A DNA stretch of 64,000 nt. It comes from Castellaniella sp044508625. GTDB lineage: Bacteria > Pseudomonadota > Gammaproteobacteria > Burkholderiales > Burkholderiaceae_B. Made by a program: the position numbers and the translations under genes. The DNA lies in assembly GCA_044508625.1 (NCBI GenBank), contig JBIQHJ010000014.1, positions 1 to 64,000 on the forward strand. The letters run 5' to 3'. The notes below the pieces were generated by a model, which did not search any database, was not told the origin of the DNA, and saw only the letters and a program-made list of their open reading frames with translations. Of the stretch, positions 52,531 to 60,314 are shown one piece after another. How positions within the stretch are numbered: position 1 is the stretch's first letter; each line of letters starts with the position of its first letter.

Positions 52531-53460
52531 TCAGGTCACCACGGTCAGGAAGGTTTCGTGCAGCTTCCTTTGCGGATAGTCCAGGCCCTGGCCAAAATTG
52601 TCGAAGGTCCAGGTCAGCGGCTCATAGTCCGGATACGGCTGATAGCCGCCCATGAAGGTCTCGAAGCGGTTGCCCGAGGGATCCCAGGCATAGATCGTGC
52701 ACCCCCGCGTGATGCCGTGGCGCGTGGGGCCGATGTCCACCACGACCTTGTTCATCGACATGATGTCGCCCGCGCGCAGCACCTGCTCCCAGCTTTCCAT
52801 CAGGAAGGAACAGTGGTGCAGCTTTCCTTTTTCCGGGTAGCTGGCAAAGGCGACGTCATGCACCTTGTGCGAGCACGACAGCCAGATCGCCGCTTCCTCC
52901 TCGCTGTCGGGGCCCAGCACGCGCTCCACCAGGAAGAAGCCCAGCACGTCGACGAAGATCTTTTTCACTTCCGCGATGTTCGGGCCGTACAGCAGGGCAT
53001 GATCGAGGCGCACCGGCCCGATGCCGCGCTCGCGCTCGCTGGACCACGGCCCCGGGTTGACCATCGGCAGGCCGTTGCCGACCGCCTTCTTTTCGGCGTA
53101 CAGCTCGATCAGGTGCCCCGAAGGCAGCTCGAAGCGGACCCGCTCGCCCGTTTCCAGCAATTCGCCGGCCGGGATGCGCTCGGTGGGCACGCCATAGGCC
53201 CGCAGGTCGGCATCCAGCCTGTCCAGCGTGGCCCGGTCGAGGACCTTGAAGCCAAAGAAATCGATCCCGGCGCTGTCCGCCTTGCGGATGATGTAGCTGC
53301 TGTGATCGCGCTCGTCCCAGCACTTGAAATACACGCGGCCCTGCGAATCGCGCCCGGTTTCCACCAGACCCAGGACATCGCGGTAGAAATGCACCGCCTC
53401 GTCGAGGTCGAGCACGCGCACCTGCGCATGCCCGGGCCTCAGAACACCCGTCATTGCCAT
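52531..53460 (-). CDS. dmpB: Catechol 2,3-dioxygenase
   Basis: Extradiol Fe(II) enzyme cleaving catechol to 2-hydroxymuconic semialdehyde. The 309-aa protein has two VOC domains. The iron ligands are in the C-terminal one: the His of RLDHALLYG, the second His of KLHHCSF and the Glu of NRFETF. The spacing agrees with XylE/DmpB His153, His214 and Glu265 apart from one inserted residue. ATG 53460 fits the GAAGGAGACTG ribosome site; ATG 53463 is adjacent. It is the first gene after the sigma-54 promoter, an unusual position because it normally follows dmpQ. Confidence 0.95.
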   Translation of the reverse strand: MAMTGVLRPGHAQVRVLDLDEAVHFYRDVLGLVETGRDSQGRVYFKCWDERDHSSYIIRKADSAGIDFFGFKVLDRATLDRLDADLRAYGVPTERIPAGELLETGERVRFELPSGHLIELYAEKKAVGNGLPMVNPGPWSSERERGIGPVRLDHALLYGPNIAEVKKIFVDVLGFFLVERVLGPDSEEEAAIWLSCSHKVHDVAFASYPEKGKLHHCSFLMESWEQVLRAGDIMSMNKVVVDIGPTRHGITRGCTIYAWDPSGNRFETFMGGYQPYPDYEPLTWTFDNFGQGLDYPQRKLHETFLTVVT

Positions 53461-53555
53461 CATCAGTCTCCTTCGACAGAAGTGGATCGGCTGCTTGCAT
53501 GGCGGACCTCACGGAACCGCCCCAGCCTGTTCATCGGTACCTCGCTTTCTTTAAA

Positions 53556-53571
53556 AGCAAAGACCGTGCCA
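53556..53571 (-). promoter_or_regulatory. Sigma-54 (-24/-12) promoter for the phenol catabolic operon
   Basis: The minus strand reads TGGCACGGTCTTTGCT, with the exact TGGCAC-N5-TTGC core, 96 bp before the dmpB start. It lies between dmpR and dmpB, where a DmpR-activated Po-type promoter is expected. Confidence 0.9.
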
Positions 53572-53773
53572 CCTATGGAAAATGATGTGGATCAAGAGCT
53601 AACCCTCTAATATATAAATGGAAATTCCGGGGCGCCCGCAGTACAATCGCGCGTTTGGCCAGACCTTTTTTGTCAATGGGCCGCCCGGGCCTTACAAATT
53701 GGTCGAGCTGCGGTGCAGCATCGCCTGCCGGATCCGTTCCGGCACCCAGGACCGGAGGGGGCTTCCCCGCCCC
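53572..53773 (-). promoter_or_regulatory. dmpR-dmpB intergenic region: upstream activation zone and stem-loops
   Basis: This belongs to a 310-bp non-coding stretch (53464-53773). Next to the promoter is an AT-rich patch (53600-53632, with AATATATAAATGG) and an IHF-like GATCAAGAGCTAA at about 53590, suited to DNA bending. No convincing copy of the DmpR/XylR inverted repeat was found. TTGTCAAT near 53670 is a weak half-site candidate. A perfect 6-bp stem (53727-53743) after the dmpR stop may be its terminator, but lacks a T-run. Confidence 0.4.
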
Positions 53774-55462
53774 TCAATCCTGGGCCACGGCAGGCTTGCC
53801 GGCACTCGCCTGCCGCAGGCGGTAGGCCAGTTGGCGGCGCGAAATGCCCAGCAGGCGGGCGGCCTGGACCAGGTTGCCGCCGGCGCGGCGCACCGCCAGG
53901 GCACAGAGCCGGTCCTCGTGCGCCCGCAGATCAAAGCCGTCCTTGAGCAGTTGCTCGCAAATGTCGTCACGCCGCGCCTCCTCGGCGCTGCCGACGATGC
54001 CGCCCGGCTCCACCAGCGCCTCGCGGGCGGACGGCGGCATGCCGGGAAACAGGTGCTCGGCCTCCATCATGCCGCTTTGCGGCGCCAGCAAGACGCCGCG
54101 CTCGATGAAGTTCTCGAGCTCGCGCACATTGCCCGGCCAGTCATAGCTCATCAGCGCCGCCAGCGCCCGATCGGTCAGCCCCTGGATGCGCTTGTGATAG
54201 GCGGGAGCGTATTTCTCGATCAGCGCCGCGGCGAGCAGCGGTATGTCGGCCTTTCTCTCGCGCAGCGGCGGAATGACCACCGGATAGGTCGCCAGCCGGT
54301 AGTACAGGTCGGCGCGAAAGCGCCCCTCGGCGATGGCCTGCGACAGGTTGACATTGGTGGCCGCCACCAGGCGCACATCGACCCGGCGCGTGCGCTCGTC
54401 GCCCAGGCGCTCGAGCTCGCCGGTCTGCAGCACGCGCAGCAGCTTGGCCTGCGCCGCCAGCGGCAGGTCGCCCACCTCGTCGAGAAACAGGGTGCCTCCA
54501 TCGGCGCGCTCGAAGCGCCCCGCCCGCGATTGCTGCGCGCCGGTATAGGCCCCTTTCTGGACGCCGAACAGCTCGGACTCGATCAGCTCGTGCGGGATGG
54601 CCGCGCAATTGACGGCGACGAAAGGGCGCCCGGCGCGCGCCCCGTGCTCGTGCAGCCAGCGCGCGAAGACCTCCTTGCCGACCCCGGTCTCGCCGAGCAG
54701 CAATACGCTGATGGGGCTTGCGGCGGCCTTGCTGAGCAGGCCGAAGGCCGCGCGAAAGCTGGCGGAATTGCCCACGAGGGCGCCCGGCGCATGCTGCTCG
54801 CGCAGATGCTCGCGCAGGCACGCCAGCTCTTGCTCCATTTCGTGCATGCGGCCGTCGATGTTCTCGGGCTCGAAATACGCCAGGTAATCGTCGTCGTCCC
54901 ACGCCTGCGCGGGCTTGCCGACGATCACGCACTTGGGATCCCCGCGGCAGACGCATTTCACCTCGCGGAATATGGTCGGCCGCCCCAGGAAACGCGAGGT
55001 GTAGCCCGAGGCATAGCCGACCAGGCTCCAGCACGCGGGATCGTCGCCCGCGCCGAACTCCTGCAGGTGCGACTCCGCCTCCCATGAACCGTCCCAATCC
55101 ACCTCGCCCGAGAAGCTGCCCCGTTCCCAGTCGATTTCCGCGTGGACGATCGTCGCCTTGACCAGGCCCTCGAAGGCGTGCAGCTCGGGGCCGATGCGGA
55201 AGACGTCGTAATTCTCGCCGGCGCCGTACAGCTTCATGGCCAGCTCGGCATCCTGCCGGCCCGAGGCGAAGCCCATGCGCAGCAGCAATCCCCGCGCCCG
55301 GCGCGCACCGAGGGAGTCGAACAATTCGCGGCGCAGGGCGCCGAAGGCCTTTGCATGCACCAGCAGCATGCGGCTCTCATCGAGCCAGATCTTGCCGGCA
55401 TCGATGTTGAAGCGCAAGCGCGAGCGCAGATTGAAGCGCTCGATCAATTGATTCCCTGCCAT
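53774..55462 (-). CDS. dmpR: Phenol-responsive sigma-54 activator of the DmpR/MopR/XylR family
   Basis: A 562-residue NtrC-type regulator. The N-terminal sensor/V4R domain is followed by a linker, an AAA+ domain (Walker A LLGETGVGKE, the sigma-54 loop GAYTGA instead of GAFTGA, Walker B GTLFLDEVGDLP) and a Fis-type HTH (LVQAARLLGISRRQLAYRL). The sensor keeps the MopR zinc ligands with exact spacing: Cys144, Glu167, Cys170 and Cys178 (MopR C155/E178/C181/C189). It also keeps the phenol-pocket His95 and Trp123 (MopR H106/W134). Phenol itself is thus the likely inducer. It is upstream of, and on the same strand as, the operon it should activate. Strong ribosome site GGGAGGGAG. Confidence 0.95.
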   Translation of the reverse strand: MAGNQLIERFNLRSRLRFNIDAGKIWLDESRMLLVHAKAFGALRRELFDSLGARRARGLLLRMGFASGRQDAELAMKLYGAGENYDVFRIGPELHAFEGLVKATIVHAEIDWERGSFSGEVDWDGSWEAESHLQEFGAGDDPACWSLVGYASGYTSRFLGRPTIFREVKCVCRGDPKCVIVGKPAQAWDDDDYLAYFEPENIDGRMHEMEQELACLREHLREQHAPGALVGNSASFRAAFGLLSKAAASPISVLLLGETGVGKEVFARWLHEHGARAGRPFVAVNCAAIPHELIESELFGVQKGAYTGAQQSRAGRFERADGGTLFLDEVGDLPLAAQAKLLRVLQTGELERLGDERTRRVDVRLVAATNVNLSQAIAEGRFRADLYYRLATYPVVIPPLRERKADIPLLAAALIEKYAPAYHKRIQGLTDRALAALMSYDWPGNVRELENFIERGVLLAPQSGMMEAEHLFPGMPPSAREALVEPGGIVGSAEEARRDDICEQLLKDGFDLRAHEDRLCALAVRRAGGNLVQAARLLGISRRQLAYRLRQASAGKPAVAQD

Positions 55463-55546
55463 GTGTCTCGCTCCCTCCCGGTCGCCAGGGACGTGGAACC
55501 CGGGCCGTGCCTCGTTCGTTTCCGCCCGCCCGCGGCGGGCCGGCCG

Positions 55547-56842
55547 CTACGCCTTCCTGCCGGCGACCGGCGCGGCGAGCGCCGAATAGGCGTCCTTTAC
55601 CGCACGGTATGCTAGTCTAACGCGCGGCGCATGGGTTTCGCGCCACTGCTCGAGGGTGCCGGCGCGCACCGCGCCGAGCAGTTGGTCGCGCACGATCCGG
55701 TATTCGCCCAGCGCGCGCCGCAGCGCCAGGACGCCTTCCGTGCGCCGCGGCGAGGAATCCTCGGCGGCCGCGCGGTCGAGGAGCCCGTCGAGCTCCCGGT
55801 CCAGCGCCTCGATCCGCTCGATGTGCGGCCGCGCCTGCGCCGGCTCCGGCGCGTTGATCGCCAGGATGTTGTGCACGCGGGTTTCCTCTATGGCGTCGAG
55901 CACCGAGGCCACCGCGTCCCGCCGTGGCTCGAACCGCAGGGCCACCGCCCTCAGGTCCACCAGGCCCATCATCAATTCGCGCAGCCCCCCATTGCAGCCG
56001 TTCATGCGCTCGTCCAGCTCGCCCGCCAAGCGAGCGATGCCGCTGGTTTCCTCGACGCAGCGCAGCGCGATCCCGGCTTCCGCCGCCGCATCCTCGGCGA
56101 TGCGCCCCACCACCCCGGCGGTCTCGTCGGCGGTGCCGGCGATCCGCTCCAGTGCGCGGACGGCCTCGCCCGCACGCGCCACGCCGTCGCGCGCCCCGCC
56201 GCCGACCCGCTCCAGCCCTCGGCGCAGCCGATCGATGCCCTCGTCGATGCCGCCGATGATCCCGCCCACGCTGTGGGTGGCCGCCTCGGTGCGCTCGGCG
56301 AGCTTTCGGACCTCCTCCGCCACCACCGCGAACCCGCGCCCCTGCGCCCCGGCATGGGCGGCTTCGATGGCGGCATTGAGGGCCAGCAGATTGGTCTGCA
56401 CGGCGATCTCCTGGATGATCGCCATGACTTCGCCGATGCGCAGGACCTGGGCGTGCACATGGTCGAACTCGGCCCCCGCGCCCGTGACCGCCTCGGCCAG
56501 TTCGTCGAGCGACCTGGAGACGAATCCGATCTGCTCGCCGCCATCCACCGCATGGGCGCGCGCGCGAGCCGCCACCTCGGCCAGTCCGCGCACCTCGTCC
56601 GACATCGCCTGCGCGCGCCGCGCCATTCCCTGGACCTCCGCCATCGCATCGACGGCGAGCGCGGATTGACGCCTGGCCGAGGCGAGCACCTCGGTGAACC
56701 CCGATACCAGGCCGCCCGTGGCCACGGCGAGCTCGTTCGTCAGCTCGCCGATCCGCGCCGTGCCGCGGGCCGTCCTCCCGCCCCGGGAGAGAAACCGGCC
56801 GATCCAGGCATGCGGCCTGGAGTCCCGCGCCGCGTCATTCAT
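55547..56842 (-). CDS. Soluble methyl-accepting chemotaxis-type protein with C-terminal helical domain
   Basis: A 431-residue protein without TM helices. The MCP signalling hairpin comes first: the tip IQEIAVQTNLLALNAAIEAA, then GRGFAVVAEEVRKLAERT, lies at about residues 140-190. A ~140-aa helical C-terminal region follows (from ALRFEPRRDAVASVLDAIEE). This inverts the usual sensor-then-signal order. The C-terminal part resembles a four-helix-bundle sensor, but I do not recognise a specific family. No canonical CheB/R pentapeptide tail is seen. It is 23 bp downstream of the USP-haemerythrin gene and probably shares its signal. Confidence 0.82.
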   Translation of the reverse strand: MNDAARDSRPHAWIGRFLSRGGRTARGTARIGELTNELAVATGGLVSGFTEVLASARRQSALAVDAMAEVQGMARRAQAMSDEVRGLAEVAARARAHAVDGGEQIGFVSRSLDELAEAVTGAGAEFDHVHAQVLRIGEVMAIIQEIAVQTNLLALNAAIEAAHAGAQGRGFAVVAEEVRKLAERTEAATHSVGGIIGGIDEGIDRLRRGLERVGGGARDGVARAGEAVRALERIAGTADETAGVVGRIAEDAAAEAGIALRCVEETSGIARLAGELDERMNGCNGGLRELMMGLVDLRAVALRFEPRRDAVASVLDAIEETRVHNILAINAPEPAQARPHIERIEALDRELDGLLDRAAAEDSSPRRTEGVLALRRALGEYRIVRDQLLGAVRAGTLEQWRETHAPRVRLAYRAVKDAYSALAAPVAGRKA

Positions 56843-56865
56843 CCGCCCGCCCTCCGCGATGCCGT

Positions 56866-57900
56866 TCAGCGCGATTGCCCGTCGCCGGCGGCCTGGTTCA
56901 TCAAGCGCGCGAACAGGCGCGCAAAGGCAATGCCACGCTCGCCGTCCCGCGCCAATTCCTCGTTGGCGCGAAACGCCCGTTCGATCCGCCGCCAGTCCTC
57001 GTCGAGCAGATGGCGCCGCGCCAGCGGCAGGATCAGCTTTTCTTCCGCGCGCAGGTGCCGCCATTGCAGGTCCACGAATCGGTCCACCGCATCCGCCAGC
57101 TCGAGCAGCTCGTCCCCGCCGCCCGCCGCCCGGCAGCGCGCGGCCCGCGCCTCCAGTTCCGTGAGCAGCACCGTCCCCTCGCGATGCTCGCGGGCGAGCG
57201 CGGCCATGACCTCGGCCCCCTCGCCAGTGCGCTGCGCCAGCAGGGCAAAGAGGTAGTCTTCCTCCTTGGGATGGTGCAATGCCTCCGGAAAGGCCCAGAG
57301 ATAGCGCAGCATCGATTCCAGGAAGGCGATGTCGACGTCCATGCCCGCACGCGCGCGCTCCGCGAGCCGCCGCAGGCCGTTGCATACCGTGGCGATGGTG
57401 CGGTGCTCGTCGCGGATGACGCCGATCGCCGCCTCGCAGGCGCTGCTCGCGGCATTGGCCGCCACCGTGGCCACCAGCACCGGCAGCGTGGTGTGGGCGA
57501 GCACTTTCCGGGTCTGCGAGCCGAGCATCAGGCCTTTCAGGCCGCGGCGGCCATGCGAGGCCATGTAGATCAGGTCGCAGCCGCATTCGGCCGCCACCTG
57601 GATGATCAGCTCATGGGGTCGGCTGCCGGTGCGCGCCACCGCCGAGCAGTCGATGCCGAATTCGCCGGCCGCCGCCACCGCCTTGGCGAGAATGGCGTTG
57701 GCCTCGCCCGCGGCGGCTTCCGCGAAATCCTCCGGCGCCAGGGTGCGCGCCAGTGCGCCCTCGTCGCTGGCGCCATAATCCTCGCGCATGGTAAAGAAAG
57801 TGATGCGCGCGCCCAGGCTGTTGGCGAATTCCAGCGCATGCGTCACGAGCGTGGTTCCGAGTTCCGAACCATCCAGCGGCACCAGGAGATGACGATACAT
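56866..57900 (-). CDS. Universal stress protein-haemerythrin domain fusion
   Basis: A 344-residue two-domain protein. Residues 1-150 form a UspA domain (MYRHLLVPLDGSELGTTLV) with the ATP-binding pattern SHGRRGLKGLMLGSQT (G-x2-G-x9-type). Residues about 160-320 form an HHE/haemerythrin-like helical bundle with iron-ligand candidates in IRDEHRT, ALHHPKEEDYLF, AREHREG and WRHLRAEEK. It would bind O2 or sense redox/iron state through the diiron site, with nucleotide control from Usp. The start is ATG 57900, 5 bp after the RND gene, so it belongs to that operon. Confidence 0.86.
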   Translation of the reverse strand: MYRHLLVPLDGSELGTTLVTHALEFANSLGARITFFTMREDYGASDEGALARTLAPEDFAEAAAGEANAILAKAVAAAGEFGIDCSAVARTGSRPHELIIQVAAECGCDLIYMASHGRRGLKGLMLGSQTRKVLAHTTLPVLVATVAANAASSACEAAIGVIRDEHRTIATVCNGLRRLAERARAGMDVDIAFLESMLRYLWAFPEALHHPKEEDYLFALLAQRTGEGAEVMAALAREHREGTVLLTELEARAARCRAAGGGDELLELADAVDRFVDLQWRHLRAEEKLILPLARRHLLDEDWRRIERAFRANEELARDGERGIAFARLFARLMNQAAGDGQSR

Positions 57901-57905
57901 AAGAT

Positions 57906-60314
57906 CTACCTCACCCACTTGGCGGCGGCCTTTCCGGGCCGCAGCAGGAAATGCGCCAGCGCCGGCAGCATGATCAGCGCGCCCACCATGTTCCACACGA
58001 ACATGAAGGCCAGCAATATGCCCATGTCGGCCTGGAACTTGATCGGCGACCAGGCCCAGGTGGCCACCGCGGCCCCCAGCGTGATGCCCGTCAGCACCAC
58101 CACCTTGCCGGTGAAGGTCAATGCGCGGTAGTAGGCTTCGGACAGGCTCATGCCTTCCCGCAGGCGCGCCAGCATCACGGCCATGACGTAGAGCGCGTAG
58201 TCCACGCCGATGCCCACGCCCAGCGCGATCACCGGCAGCGTGGCCACCTTGACGCCGATGTCCAGCCACACCATCAGGGCTTCGCACAGCATCGAGGTGA
58301 CCATCAGGGGCACCACCGCGCAAGCCACGGCGCGCCAGGAACGGAAGGTGATGAATGCCAGCACGATCACCGCCGCGTAGACCAGCAGCAGCATCTGCAC
58401 ATTGGCCTTGCGCACCACGATGTTCGTCGCCGCCTCGATGCCCGCATTGCCCGCCGCGTTGAGGAACTGCACGCGCTCGCTGCCGTATCGCCCGGCAAAG
58501 GCCTCCACGGTGCCGACCACGCTGGCGAGCGTGTCCGCCTTGTGGTCCTTGAGATAGGCGTACACCGTCAGCAGGTCGCAATTCTGGTTGAACATCTCTC
58601 GCGGCGCGCGCGTGATGATGGCGTTGAGCATGTCCTGGGAACGCGGGATCTCATACCACTTCAGGCTGCCTTCGTTCATGCCGGTGTGCGCGATCTTGGC
58701 CAGTCCCGCGAGGGAACTGGTGCTCTCCACGCCCGGCAGGAGCCCCAGTTCGCGCTCCAGGGCGTCGACCAGCATCAGCGTCTCGTAATGCGCGCAGGCA
58801 TAGCGCGGCGTCTTGACCATGATGACGTACACGTCGCTGCTGGCGGCATAGTTGCTCACCATGAAGGCGTTGTCGCGGTTGTATCGAGAATCCGGGCGCA
58901 GCTCGGGCGCGCCGGGATCGGTGTCGCCGATCTTGAGCTGGAAACTGACCGCCAGGCCGATGGCCCCCAGCGCCAGGCCGCCCACGACGGCCACGGTGGC
59001 CCAGCGCCGGGTCGTGAAGGCGTTGAGGAAAGCCCACAGCGGGTGCCGGCCGCGGCCGGGATCGACGATCGCCGCCAGCTCCGCCTTCAGGCTGCGCTGC
59101 GCCGCGGCCGGATTGACCCCGGTATAGGACAGCAGGACCGGCAGCAGCATCAGGTTGGTGAAGATCAGCACCGCCACCCCGATGCTGGCGGTGACGGCCA
59201 GGTCGCGGATGACCTGGATGTCGATCACCATCAATACCGCGAAACCGACCGCGTCGGCCAGCAGCGCCGTGAGCCCGGCGAGGAACAGGCGGCGAAAGGT
59301 GTAGCGCGCGGCCACCAGGCGGTGGGTGCCCCGGCCGATGTCCTGCATGATGCCGTTCATTTTCTGCGCGCCGTGGCTCATGCCGATGGCGAACACCAGG
59401 AAAGGCACCAGCACCGAGTACGGATCCAGCTCGTACCCCAGGGATGGCAGCATGCCGAGCAGCCACACCACGGCGACCATGGAGCACAGCATGACCAGCA
59501 GCGTGCTGCGCACGCAGCGCGTGTACCAATAGAGCATCAGGGTGCAGATGGCCAGCGCGGCGGCGAAGAACAGCAGCACCTGGCGCAGGCCATCGATGAG
59601 ATCGCCCACCACCTTGGCGAATCCGGTCACGTGGATCCGGACATGGTCGGACTCGTACCGCCCGCGCAGCTCCTCGATGCGCTGGGAGAGCACGTGGTAG
59701 TCGATGCGCTCGCCGGTCTGCGCGATGCGCTCCTGCAACGGCAACTGGATGATGCTGGACCGGTAGTTGGCGGCGACGAGCTGGCCGATCTCGCCCGAGC
59801 GCTCGACGTTCACCCGCACCTGCTCGAGGCTGGCGGGCGAGCCGTCGTAGTCGTCGGGGATCACCGGGCCTCCGTCCAGCCCGTCCTCGGTGACGCCGGT
59901 CCAGCGGACGGCCGGCGCCCAGAGCGACTTCATGTAGGGACGGTCCACCCCGGGCAGCAGGAACAGTTCGTCGGCCAGCCGGCGCACGGTGTCCAGGTAC
60001 TCGGCGCTGAAGATATCCCCGTCGGTGGCCTCCACCGCGATGCGCAAGGTATTGCCCATGCCCGAGAGCTGGCTGCGATGCTCGAGGAAATTGACGATGT
60101 AGGGATGCCCGGTCGGGATCATCTTCTCGAACGCGGCATTGAGCCTGAGCCCGAGCGCCTGGTGGCCGAGCGCCACGGTGGCGAGCAGGCACAGCGCGAG
60201 GACCAGCAGCCGGTTGTTGAACAGCAGCCGCTCGACCAGCGAGCCCGAATGCCGGTCGAAATCGGCCAGCTTCCCGGCCAGTGGCGCGGCCGGCAGCACG
60301 TGGTCATGGCTCAT
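57906..60314 (-). CDS. RND-superfamily permease (MMPL/HpnN-like)
   Basis: An 802-residue membrane protein with the RND layout: TM1 (about 35-55), a large periplasmic loop, five TMs (about 245-400), a second loop and five final TMs (about 640-790). It is shorter than tripartite HAE pumps and resembles MMPL/hopanoid-type exporters that move lipids or hydrophobic molecules. Conserved acidic motifs in TM4/10 areas (GVGIGVDYALYVMAV; FLVFAIGMSHGAQKM) support proton coupling. It overlaps the YCF48-like gene by 4 bp; DUF1329 and DUF1302 genes precede. The substrate is unknown. Confidence 0.87.
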   Translation of the reverse strand: MSHDHVLPAAPLAGKLADFDRHSGSLVERLLFNNRLLVLALCLLATVALGHQALGLRLNAAFEKMIPTGHPYIVNFLEHRSQLSGMGNTLRIAVEATDGDIFSAEYLDTVRRLADELFLLPGVDRPYMKSLWAPAVRWTGVTEDGLDGGPVIPDDYDGSPASLEQVRVNVERSGEIGQLVAANYRSSIIQLPLQERIAQTGERIDYHVLSQRIEELRGRYESDHVRIHVTGFAKVVGDLIDGLRQVLLFFAAALAICTLMLYWYTRCVRSTLLVMLCSMVAVVWLLGMLPSLGYELDPYSVLVPFLVFAIGMSHGAQKMNGIMQDIGRGTHRLVAARYTFRRLFLAGLTALLADAVGFAVLMVIDIQVIRDLAVTASIGVAVLIFTNLMLLPVLLSYTGVNPAAAQRSLKAELAAIVDPGRGRHPLWAFLNAFTTRRWATVAVVGGLALGAIGLAVSFQLKIGDTDPGAPELRPDSRYNRDNAFMVSNYAASSDVYVIMVKTPRYACAHYETLMLVDALERELGLLPGVESTSSLAGLAKIAHTGMNEGSLKWYEIPRSQDMLNAIITRAPREMFNQNCDLLTVYAYLKDHKADTLASVVGTVEAFAGRYGSERVQFLNAAGNAGIEAATNIVVRKANVQMLLLVYAAVIVLAFITFRSWRAVACAVVPLMVTSMLCEALMVWLDIGVKVATLPVIALGVGIGVDYALYVMAVMLARLREGMSLSEAYYRALTFTGKVVVLTGITLGAAVATWAWSPIKFQADMGILLAFMFVWNMVGALIMLPALAHFLLRPGKAAAKWVR

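Noticed and set aside
53572..53773. A defined DmpR upstream activating sequence
   Set aside because: I looked for TTGATCAATTGATCAA-like inverted repeats and found only weak half-sites, so no specific UAS is annotated.
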